Below, in pieces: positions 1-7,475 of a stretch of DNA of 46,197 nt (positions within the stretch are counted from its first letter, which is position 1; every line of letters starts with the position of its first letter). Source of the stretch: Betaproteobacteria bacterium (GTDB lineage Bacteria; Pseudomonadota; Gammaproteobacteria; Burkholderiales; WYBJ01). The stretch lies in NCBI GenBank assembly GCA_009377585.1, contig WHTS01000042.1, positions 1-46,197 on the forward strand, written 5' to 3'. The position numbers were made by a program, and so were the translations under genes. The notes beneath the pieces are model-generated. The model did no database searches and was not told the origin of the DNA. It saw nothing but the letters and a program-made list of their open reading frames with translations.

Positions 1-790
1 CAACGGGGCGAGAAGCGCCTCGATCTTGCTGTCGCACTCGACCACACGTTGCGCCACGCTGTCGTACATTGCCAGCGCCTGCGTCAGCACGAACAGGTGC
101 TCCTCGCGCCAATTGCCCTGGAGCGCCTGTTCGAGCTGTTCGGGCCGGGCTTTGATTCCGCGCCGGCATAGCCCGGCCAGCCGAGCCGGGGAGCGCTCCC
201 CGGCTACGATGGCGCGCACAATCGCCTGGCCACTGGCGCCCACCACATCGGAGAGCACGTCACCGAGTTGCACGTTCATCTGCACCAGCGCCTTCTGCAT
301 GCGCTGAACCTGGCGAGCTTGCTCCGTAATCAGCGTGTCGCGATGACGGCTTAGCGCTCGAAGCGCACACACCCGATCCTCAGGGCGGAAAGCGCCTTGC
401 AGCAGTCCGAAACTCATCAACTGCTGCAGCCATTGGCAGTCCAGAACGTCGGACTTGCGCCCGGGCACATTGTGCACGTGCCGAGCGTTGACCAGCACCC
501 ACACGCAAGCCTCGCCGCTCCAGCACCTCAAAGACCGGGATCCAATACACCCCCGTGGACTCCATCGCCACCGTATCGACGCCCGAGTCGATCAACCACT
601 GCGCCATTCGGTGCAATTCAGCCGTACTCACCCCGAAATTGCGCACCACCTCAGCGCCCCGATCCGGCGGTATTGCCACAAAGTGCATCGAACCCCCGAC
701 ATCAATCCCTGCCGCATTCGGGTAGGCCACTTCCCATGAACTGCGCATCGCCATCGTTTGCTCCATAATGGGCTTGAACGGCCGCGCCAA
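1..790 (-). pseudogene. IS110-family transposase, frameshifted and cut by window edge
   Basis: This is the N-terminal and middle part of an IS110-type DEDD transposase. The first frame (start at 790) has the family opening AGIDVGGSMHFVAI, with the first acidic residue, and the conserved AMESTGVYW. Around 496-500 the frame breaks. One surplus G in a GTGGGTG run destroys the expected RVVLVNARH; removing it restores the conserved NVPGRKSDVLDCQWL and an open frame to base 1 without stops. The second frame carries the arginine-rich middle region (LSRHRDTLI) and runs past the window edge, so the C-terminal Ser domain is not visible. The frameshift could be real decay or a sequencing error. No terminal repeat or target duplication could be fixed in the flank. 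Confidence 0.85.
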
Positions 791-984
791 TGGGCTCGTC
801 GTATCGACTCAATCTCTCAAGCGGGATGCGCCTCTACAGCGCTCACCAGTGTCGCCGACGAAACCCCGACCATGCTCACGACCGGGCACAAGGCACCAGT
901 GAGGTGTCGGTCATAGCGCGCGGTCGTTCACCTTACCACTTCAGGTTTCTTAACCGCGCCTGCCCGCCTGCGGGCTAATACTGC

Positions 985-1255
985 TCACGAGGAGGGGTGG
1001 CGCGAAGCGCCGGGGTGGTGTGGTTTTCGATCGCGGACCACCCCGTCCGCGACACTGTCGCGTCCAGCCCCTCCTTGGTAAGGAGGGGAAATCTCTAGTG
1101 CCTTCCCCTCCTCTCACGAGGAGGGGTGGCGCGAAGCGCCGGGGTGGTGTGGTTTTGCTGCAAACCACCCCGTCCGCGACATTGTCGCGTCCAGCCCCTC
1201 CTTGTCAGGAAGGGAATGAGTAGTCCCGCCCCTCGTCAGGAGGGGAATGAGTTTC
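985..1255. repeat. Dispersed GC-rich repeat, family A (copy 1)
   Basis: The stretch between the IS110 fragment and the next gene (791-1255) holds no convincing gene. From about 985 it contains alternating blocks: GGAGGGGTGGCGCGAAGCGCC, a GGTGGTGTGGTTTT block, then CCACCCCGTCCGCGACA with TTGTCGCGTCCAGCCCCTCC. The unit occurs about twice here, and short GAGGAGGGG/CCCCTCCTC stems punctuate it. Recognisable copies recur at 8966-9100, 21602-21785 and 35480-35720. Open frames across it (for example TTPSATLSRPAPP) are repeat artefacts, not proteins. Bases 791-984 show nothing I can name. Confidence 0.8.
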
Positions 1256-2176
1256 CTACGACAACCCGTCGCCCACCTCGACGTTCTCGGCCTTCAGCTC
1301 CATGCCCGAAGCCTTCGCGCCCAGCATGATCAGCGTCGCGAAGTCCTGGTCGGTGTAGCCGTTGTCGATGAGCGTCTGCACCATGTCGCGGGTGATCGAT
1401 GCAAGCGGCATCTGCACACCGAGCTCCTTCGCCGCCGAAAGGCCGAGTTCGATGTCCTTGCGCAGCAGCTCGGGCGTGAAGGTGACGGCAAAATCGAGAT
1501 TCACGAGCGCCGGCGTCTTGTAGCGCGTGAACATCGAGCCCATCACGCTCTTGTTAAGGAAGTCGAGGAAGGCGTGGCGCTGCATGCCGGCCTTCTGCGC
1601 GAGCAGTGTGATCTCGCACAAATTCTGGATCACGACGCCCAGCATGACGTTGTGGCAGATCTTGGCGATGCGCGAGAGCTCGCCGTCGCCGACGTAGGTG
1701 ACGCCCGAGCCGACCGCGCTCAGGTAGGGCAGCACGGTGTCGTAGGCATCCTGCGGGCCGGACGCGACGAAGGTGAGCTTGCCGGCCTTGATGACCTTGG
1801 CATTGCCGGAGACCGGCGCGGCCAGCAGCTTTACGCCCCGCTTGGTCAATTCGGCGCGAATCTCGGCCGACTCCGGGATCGAGATCGAGGTCGAATCGAC
1901 CACGATCTTCGGCGCCTTCCCGCCCGACATGACCCCGTTGGGCCCGTACAGCACCTCCTTTACGTCCTTGCCGGTCGACACCATCGTGAACACGATGTCG
2001 CACGCGCCAAGATCCGTGAGCTTGTCGACCACCTTGGCGCCGTACTCCTTCAGCGGCTCGGCTTTGGCGCGAGTGCGGTTCCATACCGAGAGATCGCAGC
2101 CCGCCTTGGCGAGCAGTTGCGCCATGGCGTAGCCCATGCGGCCGATGCCGATCCATCCGAGCTTGTGCTGGTTCAT
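1256..2176 (-). CDS. NAD(P)-dependent 3-hydroxyisobutyrate dehydrogenase-family protein
   Basis: The 306-residue protein belongs to the beta-hydroxyacid dehydrogenase family, which oxidises 3-hydroxyacids or reduces the semialdehydes with NAD(P). The N-terminal Rossmann motif is GIGRMG (residues 10-15). The substrate-binding segment PVSGNAKVIKAGKL is at 121-134, and the catalytic Lys is K172 in AKICHN, with N176 in the usual Asn position. The length is typical. The start at 2176 matches the family N-terminus; the longer open frame upstream only translates repeat DNA. It is the last gene of the minus-strand catabolic operon and is separated from E2 by a pair of inverted dRS3-type repeats. The exact substrate (3-hydroxyisobutyrate, tartronate semialdehyde, other) cannot be told from sequence. 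Confidence 0.9.
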   Translation of the reverse strand: MNQHKLGWIGIGRMGYAMAQLLAKAGCDLSVWNRTRAKAEPLKEYGAKVVDKLTDLGACDIVFTMVSTGKDVKEVLYGPNGVMSGGKAPKIVVDSTSISIPESAEIRAELTKRGVKLLAAPVSGNAKVIKAGKLTFVASGPQDAYDTVLPYLSAVGSGVTYVGDGELSRIAKICHNVMLGVVIQNLCEITLLAQKAGMQRHAFLDFLNKSVMGSMFTRYKTPALVNLDFAVTFTPELLRKDIELGLSAAKELGVQMPLASITRDMVQTLIDNGYTDQDFATLIMLGAKASGMELKAENVEVGDGLS

Positions 2177-2222
2177 TGTCCCGTTTCCCGTGCGTAAGAG
2201 TGTTTCGTGAACCGACCGTGCC

Positions 2223-2308
2223 GTCATTCCCGCGCACGCGGGAATCCAGGATGGCGTGCGTCTCGCTGAACCATCCTCTGCCTGGATTCCCGTTTCACGG
2301 GAATGACG
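2223..2308. repeat. Inverted pair of dRS3-type repeats
   Basis: A GTCATTCCCGCGCACGCGGG copy at 2223-2250, ending in AATCCAG, faces an inverted copy (CCTGGATTCCCG...GGGAATGACG) at 2281-2308. The core fits ATTCCC-N8-GGGAAT, the pattern known as dRS3 in Neisseria. The pair could fold into a long stem in the mRNA between the E2 gene and the dehydrogenase gene. Confidence 0.85.
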
Positions 2309-2334
2309 ACGATTACGGTCTACACAGCTACGAG

Positions 2335-3807
2335 CTACACCACATCGTCGATCCACATGCGTGTCTCGACGATCCGCTTCAACTCCTTGAGGAAAGCCGC
2401 CGAGTAGGCGCCGTCGACGGCCCGATGGTCGAACGACTGCGCCAGCACCCCGACCGGACGCACCGCGATGCTGTCGCCTTCCGGCGCTTCCACCACGACC
2501 GGACGCTTGCTCACCCCGTCGGTGGAAAGAATTGCGACCTGCGGCGGGTTGACGATGGGCGCGGTGATGAGCGTGCCGAACACGCCCGAATTCGAGATCG
2601 TGTACGTCGGCTGCGACAAGTCGTCGGGCTTGAGCTTATTGCCTCGGGCCGCGAGCGCGAGCCGACGGATTTCGCGCGCCAGCGCCGGTACGTTTCGATC
2701 CTGTGCATCCCGGATCACCGGAACCACCAGGCCTTCGTGGTTCAGGTCGACCGCGATGCCGAGCTGCACGCGGCGCGAAACCACCAGGTTGTCGCCGTCG
2801 ATGCGTGCATTGAGCTGTTCGTAGCGCTGCAAGGCCTGGCACACGGCCCAGGCGAGGAAGGGCAGGTAGGTGAGCTCGAAGCCTTCGCGCGCCTGCCACG
2901 CCGCCTGCCTGGCGCGGCGCGCCTGCTCGATGCGCGAGTAGTCCGCCTCGACCGCCTGCAGCACATGTGGAACCACTTGCCAGGCGCGCGTCATGGCCGC
3001 GGCGGAGCGGCGGCGGATGTTGTTGAGGGGGACGATCACTTCTCCGGCCTGCGCGACACGCGAGGCGGCGTACTCAGCCGTCGCCGGCTCAATTTCCCTC
3101 ACCCCCGGCCGCTCTCCCGGAGGGAGAGGGGAGCCAGGAACTAGCCGGCTCGCTGGTACGGGCGCTGGCATCGGCATGGGCTCCGCCGCCGCGGCGCCGG
3201 GTCCGCGAGCGACCACGAACGGCACGGCCGCCTCGGCGCTCGATGCCGGTTGCATGGCGGGCGCCCGGTGCGCCAGGAATGCCTGTACATCGTCGCGCGT
3301 CACGCGGCCGTCCCGGCCGCTGCCACGGATGGCCGCTGCATCGAGCCCGTGCTCGGCGAGGAGCCGCCGCACCACCGGCGAGAGCTTTTGCTGCGAGTCG
3401 CGTTCTGCTGCTATCGAGGGAGCAGTGCCAGCATCCGGGTATTGGGCGTTGTCATTCCCGCGCACGCGGGAATCCAGAAGCGAAGCCGGGCTCCGGGCTT
3501 CCGCTTGCGCGGCAGCGACCGACCGGCGGACGTCAGTGTTCTCTCGAGTCGGCCCCGCCGCAGCGACCTGCTCGCCGGCCGACCGGACCACTGCGAGGCG
3601 CGTACCCACCTTTACTGTCGTTCCCGCAGGCACGAGGACCTCGGCCAGCACGCCTGCCACCGGGCAAGGAATCTCGGTTGCCACCTTGTCGGTTTCGACG
3701 TCGAACAGCGCCTCGTCGGCCCGCACGCTTTCGCCGATCTTCTTGTACCAGTTGGTGACCGTTCCCTCGGCGACTGTTTCGCCGAGCTGCGGCATGAGGA
3801 TGTCCAT
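2335..3807 (-). CDS. 2-oxoacid dehydrogenase E2, dihydrolipoyl acyltransferase
   Basis: E2 core of a pyruvate/acetoin/branched-chain 2-oxoacid dehydrogenase complex; it transfers the acyl group from E1 to CoA. The 490 residues show a lipoyl domain at about 1-75 with the lipoylated K41 in ETDKVAT. A peripheral-subunit-binding domain lies at about 141-178 (KLSPVVRRLLAEHGLD). The catalytic domain runs from about 250 to 490 with the HRAVDG motif (H461, D465). The start at 3807 gives the canonical MDILMPQLGE. The linkers are odd: residues 110-119 (LLDSRVRGND) are the translation of a dRS3 repeat, and residues about 224-238 (PLPPGERPGV) translate another REP, both in frame. E1beta ends 19 bases upstream with GGAAGG before this start. 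No E3 gene is nearby, so a housekeeping lipoamide dehydrogenase is presumably shared (inference). Confidence 0.93.
   Translation of the reverse strand: MDILMPQLGETVAEGTVTNWYKKIGESVRADEALFDVETDKVATEIPCPVAGVLAEVLVPAGTTVKVGTRLAVVRSAGEQVAAAGPTRENTDVRRSVAAAQAEARSPASLLDSRVRGNDNAQYPDAGTAPSIAAERDSQQKLSPVVRRLLAEHGLDAAAIRGSGRDGRVTRDDVQAFLAHRAPAMQPASSAEAAVPFVVARGPGAAAAEPMPMPAPVPASRLVPGSPLPPGERPGVREIEPATAEYAASRVAQAGEVIVPLNNIRRRSAAAMTRAWQVVPHVLQAVEADYSRIEQARRARQAAWQAREGFELTYLPFLAWAVCQALQRYEQLNARIDGDNLVVSRRVQLGIAVDLNHEGLVVPVIRDAQDRNVPALAREIRRLALAARGNKLKPDDLSQPTYTISNSGVFGTLITAPIVNPPQVAILSTDGVSKRPVVVEAPEGDSIAVRPVGVLAQSFDHRAVDGAYSAAFLKELKRIVETRMWIDDVV
3095..3133. repeat. REP inside the E2 coding sequence (second linker)
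   Basis: CCTCACCCCCGGCCGCTCTC followed by CCGGAGGGAGAGGGG is the common 'LSPGERAGVR'-type intergenic repeat. Here it is read in frame as part of the Pro/Ala linker before the E2 catalytic domain. Confidence 0.75.
3451..3477. repeat. dRS3-type repeat inside the E2 coding sequence (first linker)
   Basis: An intact GTCATTCCCGCGCACGCGGG copy continuing into AATCCAG, matching the copies at 2223 and 29923. It is in frame within the linker between the lipoyl and subunit-binding domains of E2. Confidence 0.85.
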
Positions 3808-3826
3808 GCGGCTGCCTTCCCGTCTC

Positions 3827-4804
3827 TCAACCCATGGTGCGGCGAACCGTCTCGACGATGCGCTCCACCGATGGAATCGTTGCGTCTTCGAGCGCGTCGG
3901 CGGCCGGCAGCGGAATATGCGGCGTGGTGATGCGCACAATCGGCGCATCGAGGCTCCAGAAGCCTTCCTCCGCGACGATCGAGGCGATCTCCGCGCCCCA
4001 GCCGCAAAGACGCGGATTTTCTTCCACGGTGTACAGGCGCGCGGTCTTGCCCACCGAGGAAAGCAGCGTGCGCGTATCGAGCGGCACGAGCGAGCGCACG
4101 TCGATGACTTCGCACGCGATGCCATCCTCGGCGTGCAGCCGTTCGGCCGCTTCCAGCGCCCGCGGCACCATGAGCGCGAGCGCGGCGATCGTGCAGTCCT
4201 TGCCCGCGCGCAGGATCTTCGCGGTGCCGAGCGTATCGACCGTCTCGCCGTCCGGAACCTCGCCCTTGATCGGATAGAGCGACTTGTGCTCGAACACGAT
4301 CACCGGGTCGGGATCGCGCACCGCCGCGGCGATGAGCGCCTTCACGTCCGCGGGGGTCGAAGGCGCGACCACCTTGAGCCCCGGGATCGCCATGGCCCAG
4401 TTCTCGACGCTTTGCGAATGCTGCGCGCCGAAGCGCGACCCGGCGCCGTTGGCGGTGCGGATGACGAGCGGCAACGAGATCTGGCCGTTGGTCATGTAGC
4501 GCGTCTTCGCGATCTCGTTCGCGATCATGTCCCAGCACACGCCGAAGAAATCCGAGAACATGATCTCGGCGATGGGCTTGAGCCCCGTCATCGCCGCACC
4601 CATCGCGGCACCGATGATCGCCTGCTCGGAGATCGGCGTATCGCGCACGCGCCGTGGGCCGAAGCGCTCGAACAGGCCCACCGTGGCTTTGAACACGCCG
4701 CCCGCAGCGCCGATATCCTCGCCCAGGAACACCACACGCTCGTCGCGCGCCATTTCCTGCGCGATGCCGGCCGCCACCGCGTCGCGGTAGGTCAGTTCCG
4801 CCAT
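3827..4804 (-). CDS. 2-oxoacid dehydrogenase E1 component, beta subunit
   Basis: Beta subunit of a heterotetrameric thiamine-diphosphate E1 (pyruvate, acetoin or branched-chain 2-oxoacid type). The 325-residue protein starts MAELTYRDAVAAG and has FLGEDIGAAGGVF near residue 30, the RVRDTPISEQ segment, and the C-terminal transketolase domain with EENPRLCGWGAEI. The length is typical. The start at 4804 lies inside the end of the E1alpha gene (13-base overlap), which suggests translational coupling. The longer in-frame extension upstream is the shadow of E1alpha. Together with E1alpha and E2 it forms a complete E1-E2 set. The substrate is not fixed by sequence; the split alpha/beta form favours acetoin- or branched-chain-like complexes, and pyruvate also remains possible. 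Confidence 0.93.
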   Translation of the reverse strand: MAELTYRDAVAAGIAQEMARDERVVFLGEDIGAAGGVFKATVGLFERFGPRRVRDTPISEQAIIGAAMGAAMTGLKPIAEIMFSDFFGVCWDMIANEIAKTRYMTNGQISLPLVIRTANGAGSRFGAQHSQSVENWAMAIPGLKVVAPSTPADVKALIAAAVRDPDPVIVFEHKSLYPIKGEVPDGETVDTLGTAKILRAGKDCTIAALALMVPRALEAAERLHAEDGIACEVIDVRSLVPLDTRTLLSSVGKTARLYTVEENPRLCGWGAEIASIVAEEGFWSLDAPIVRITTPHIPLPAADALEDATIPSVERIVETVRRTMG

Positions 4805-5817
4805 GCCGCGCCTCCGTCGGCCCAAACGTCCTTTTCGATGAGCGACAGCGGCGGCGGGGGCGAAGCCTTGGCGGCCTCGGTCGCTTCGTTCACGCGGCGC
4901 TCGGTATCGGCTTCGATTGCGCCGAGATCCGTCTCGGCGAATCCGAGCGAGACCAACCGCTCGCGATAGATCTTGATCGGGTCGCGCTGCAACCACTGCT
5001 CGAGCTCGCCCTTGGGCCGGTATTGCGCCGGATCGGCGCGCGAGTGGCCGCTGTGGCGATAGGTCATCGCTTCGATCAGCGCGGGCCCTTCACCGGCGCG
5101 GGCGCGGGCGAACGCTTGCGAGGCGGTTCGGAACACGGCGTCGGCATCGTTGCCGTCGACGATGACTCGCGGCAAGCCGTAAGCCGCGGCACGATCGGCG
5201 GCCGGATGCTCGACCGCGGTCACTGTCCCGATCGGCGTGTATTCCATGTAAAGGTTGTTCTCGCACACGAACACCACCGGCAGCTTCCAGATCACGGCGA
5301 AGTTGAGCGCTTCGTGGAATGTGCCGATGTTGGTGGTACCGTCGCCGAAGAAGCAGACCGTCACCTGATCGGTGCCTCGGTACTGCGCCGACCAGGCAGC
5401 GCCGCATGCCACCGGCAGATGCGCGCCGATGATGGCGTAGGAGCCCATCGCGCCGTGCTCGACCGAGGTCAAATGCATCGAGCCGCCCTTGCCGCCGGTG
5501 ACGCCGCATTCTCGCCCCATCAATTCGCCCAGCACGCCCGTCATCGATACCCCGCGCGCCAGGGTGTGGGCATGACCGCGATAGGTGCAGAAGGTGTAGT
5601 CGTCGCGCCGCATGCCGAGCGCGAACCCGGCTGCGACTGCTTCCTGGCCGAGCGAAAGATGGCTCGTGCCCTTGACCAGGTTCTGCAGGAAGAGGTCGTA
5701 GGCGCGCTTCTCGGTGAGCCGCAGCTCCAGCAGCAGGCGAAACATCCGCAGCCGCTTCTCGCGGCCGATATCGTCGTCCGCCACCGAGACCGGCCGCGGT
5801 TGATCGAGTGCCGTCAT
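4792..5817 (-). CDS. 2-oxoacid dehydrogenase E1 component, alpha subunit
   Basis: Thiamine-diphosphate-binding alpha subunit, 341 residues from the chosen start. The ThDP motif GDG (158-160) is followed about 26 residues later by NN (187-188), and GGKGGSMHL (about 108-116) and the phosphorylation-loop-like TYRHSGHS are present. I chose the ATG at 5817 because GGAG sits nine bases upstream. A longer in-frame start at 5898 would overlap the stop of the FAD oxidase gene as ATGA but has no ribosome site. The stop overlaps the E1beta start. The preceding gene encodes a GlcD-type dehydrogenase that could supply the 2-oxoacid substrate (inference from context). Confidence 0.92.
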   Translation of the reverse strand: MTALDQPRPVSVADDDIGREKRLRMFRLLLELRLTEKRAYDLFLQNLVKGTSHLSLGQEAVAAGFALGMRRDDYTFCTYRGHAHTLARGVSMTGVLGELMGRECGVTGGKGGSMHLTSVEHGAMGSYAIIGAHLPVACGAAWSAQYRGTDQVTVCFFGDGTTNIGTFHEALNFAVIWKLPVVFVCENNLYMEYTPIGTVTAVEHPAADRAAAYGLPRVIVDGNDADAVFRTASQAFARARAGEGPALIEAMTYRHSGHSRADPAQYRPKGELEQWLQRDPIKIYRERLVSLGFAETDLGAIEADTERRVNEATEAAKASPPPPLSLIEKDVWADGGAAWRN

Positions 5818-5894
5818 GTGATCGTTCTCCATGGCTCCGTGCAGGGCGCCCGGTCCGAGCGCCGAGTCGCGGCGCTTGCGTCGTTCCCTCAGAT

Positions 5895-7316
5895 TCATGA
5901 GGCGGTTCCGGCGCCGGGCGCGCTGCCCGCGATGATCTTGCCGGGGTTCATCAGATTGTGCGGGTCCAGCGCGAACTTGATGGTGTGCATGAGCGCCAGC
6001 GCATCGCCGTGCTCGGCACCCATGAAGGGCAGCTTGCCGTAGCCGACCCCGTGTTCGCCGCTGCAGGTGCCGCCGTGCGCGAGCGCGCGGCGCACGACCT
6101 GCTCGTTGAGCGCGGCTGCGCGCGCCACTTCCTCGGCATTGTCCGGGTCGACCAGGATGACGAGATGGAAATTGCCGTCGCCGACATGGCCGACGATCGG
6201 CGCGATCAGGCCGGAACGCTCGATGTCCTGCTTGGTGGCCGTCACGCACTCGGCCAGATGCGAGATCGGTACGCACACGTCGGTGACATAACCGCGCGCG
6301 CCGGCTCGCAGCGACAGGCCGCCGTAGTAGGCATCGTGCCGCGCCTGCCACAGCCGATTGCGCTCCTCGGGACGCGTTGCCCAGCGGAAATCGCTGCCGC
6401 CGTTGCCGCGCGCGAGCTCGCCCACCATTTCGGCCTGCTCGGCCACACCGGCCTCGGTACCGTGAAACTCGAAGAACAGCGTCGGCGCTTCCGCGTGGTT
6501 CATCTTCGAATAGTTGTTGACGCCGCGCACCTGCATCTCGTCCAGCAGCTCGATGCGTGCGACCGGGATCGCCGACTGGATGGTCTCGATCACCGTGTCG
6601 ACCGCGGCCTGCAGCGTGGGAAAGGCGCACACCGCGGCGCTCATGGCGGGCGGCACGCCGTGCAGGCGCACCGCGACTTCGGTGATCACGCCGAGCGTGC
6701 CCTCGGAGCCGACGAAAAGCCGCGTGAGATCGTAGCCGGTCGAGGATTTGCGGGCGCGGCTGCCGGTACGGATGACGCGGCCGTCGGCGAGCACCACCGT
6801 GAGCCCGAGCACGTTCTCGCGCATGGTGCCGTAGCGCACGCTGGTCGTGCCGGATGCGCGCGTGGCCGCCATGCCGCCGAGGGTTGCGTCTGCTCCCGGG
6901 TCGACGGAAAAGAACAGCCCCGTGTCCTTGAGCTCGGTGTTCAATTGCTTGCGCGTGACGCCCGCTTCGACGCGCGCATCCATGTCTTCGGCATTGACTG
7001 CGAGCACCCGGTTCATACGGCTCATGTCGACGCAGATCCCGCCATGCAGGGCGGCGACGTGGCCTTCGAGCGAGGTGCCGACGCCGAACGGAACGATCGG
7101 CACGCGGTAGCGCGCGCAGGCGCGCACGATCTCGGCCACCTCGTCGGTGGTTAGCGGGAAGACGACGGCGTCCGGCGGCGCCGGCGCATGCCACGATTCG
7201 TCCTGCCCATGCCGCTCGCGTATCGATTGCGCGGTGGTGAAGCGCTCGCCGAAGCGAACTGCCAGCTCATCCCGAAAAAGGGGCCAGGCTCGATTTTGTT
7301 CAGACGTGAACGTCAT
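5895..7316 (-). CDS. FAD-linked 2-hydroxyacid dehydrogenase (GlcD / D-lactate dehydrogenase family)
   Basis: A 473-residue flavoprotein of the VAO/PCMH family, which oxidises 2-hydroxyacids such as D-lactate or glycolate to 2-oxoacids. The FAD-binding PP loop is PFGVGTSLEGH (76-86); DPGADATLGGMAATRASGT (139-157) and GSEGTLGVITE (203-213) follow. The C-terminal domain has GHVGDGNFH (H377, H384), GEHGVG (420-425) and DPHNLMNPGK (451-460). No Fe-S domain is fused. I place the start at 7316 (MTFTSEQNR). The open frame continues upstream only through a dRS3 repeat, and even residues about 5-12 coincide with a GGGGCCAGGCTCG REP, so the true N-terminus may differ slightly. It lies just upstream of the E1alpha gene. 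Confidence 0.92.
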   Translation of the reverse strand: MTFTSEQNRAWPLFRDELAVRFGERFTTAQSIRERHGQDESWHAPAPPDAVVFPLTTDEVAEIVRACARYRVPIVPFGVGTSLEGHVAALHGGICVDMSRMNRVLAVNAEDMDARVEAGVTRKQLNTELKDTGLFFSVDPGADATLGGMAATRASGTTSVRYGTMRENVLGLTVVLADGRVIRTGSRARKSSTGYDLTRLFVGSEGTLGVITEVAVRLHGVPPAMSAAVCAFPTLQAAVDTVIETIQSAIPVARIELLDEMQVRGVNNYSKMNHAEAPTLFFEFHGTEAGVAEQAEMVGELARGNGGSDFRWATRPEERNRLWQARHDAYYGGLSLRAGARGYVTDVCVPISHLAECVTATKQDIERSGLIAPIVGHVGDGNFHLVILVDPDNAEEVARAAALNEQVVRRALAHGGTCSGEHGVGYGKLPFMGAEHGDALALMHTIKFALDPHNLMNPGKIIAGSAPGAGTAS

Positions 7317-7475
7317 GGCTGGAAACAGCGTCCCGGGATTCGTCATTCCCGCGCAGGCGGGAATCCAGACAATGCGCTTCGTTCGCAATTAAAGCATGCG
7401 CAAGCCTTGCGAGGTCAGGTCTTGCCTGTTGCAAGGCAGTCAGTGCGGAATGCAACAAGCAAGACCTGACCCCAG
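7276..7475. repeat. Mosaic of three repeat types between two operon genes
   Basis: Three elements lie side by side. AAAAAGGGGCCAGGCTCG at 7276-7293 lies inside the 5' end of the FAD enzyme gene and matches 45960. A dRS3-type GTCATTCCCGCGCAGGCGGG copy is at 7342-7368. An inverted repeat GGTCAGGTCTTGC (about 7412) / GCAAGACCTGACC (about 7460) spans roughly 60 bases and could form a stem-loop between the M24 and FAD enzyme genes, possibly affecting mRNA stability. Confidence 0.8.

Noticed and set aside
950-1329. Short open frames with TTPSATLSRPAPP-type peptides
   Set aside because: The same peptides appear at every family-A repeat copy and in several frames; they are products of repeat sequence.
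1247-2197. Long plus-strand open frame of about 316 codons
   Set aside because: It is the antisense shadow of the 3-hydroxyisobutyrate dehydrogenase-family gene; its protein is rich in His, Arg and Asp and matches no family.
4792-7194. Minus-strand open frame of about 800 codons
   Set aside because: Only its C-terminal 341 codons (E1alpha) are real; the upstream Arg-rich part is the out-of-frame reading of the FAD dehydrogenase gene.
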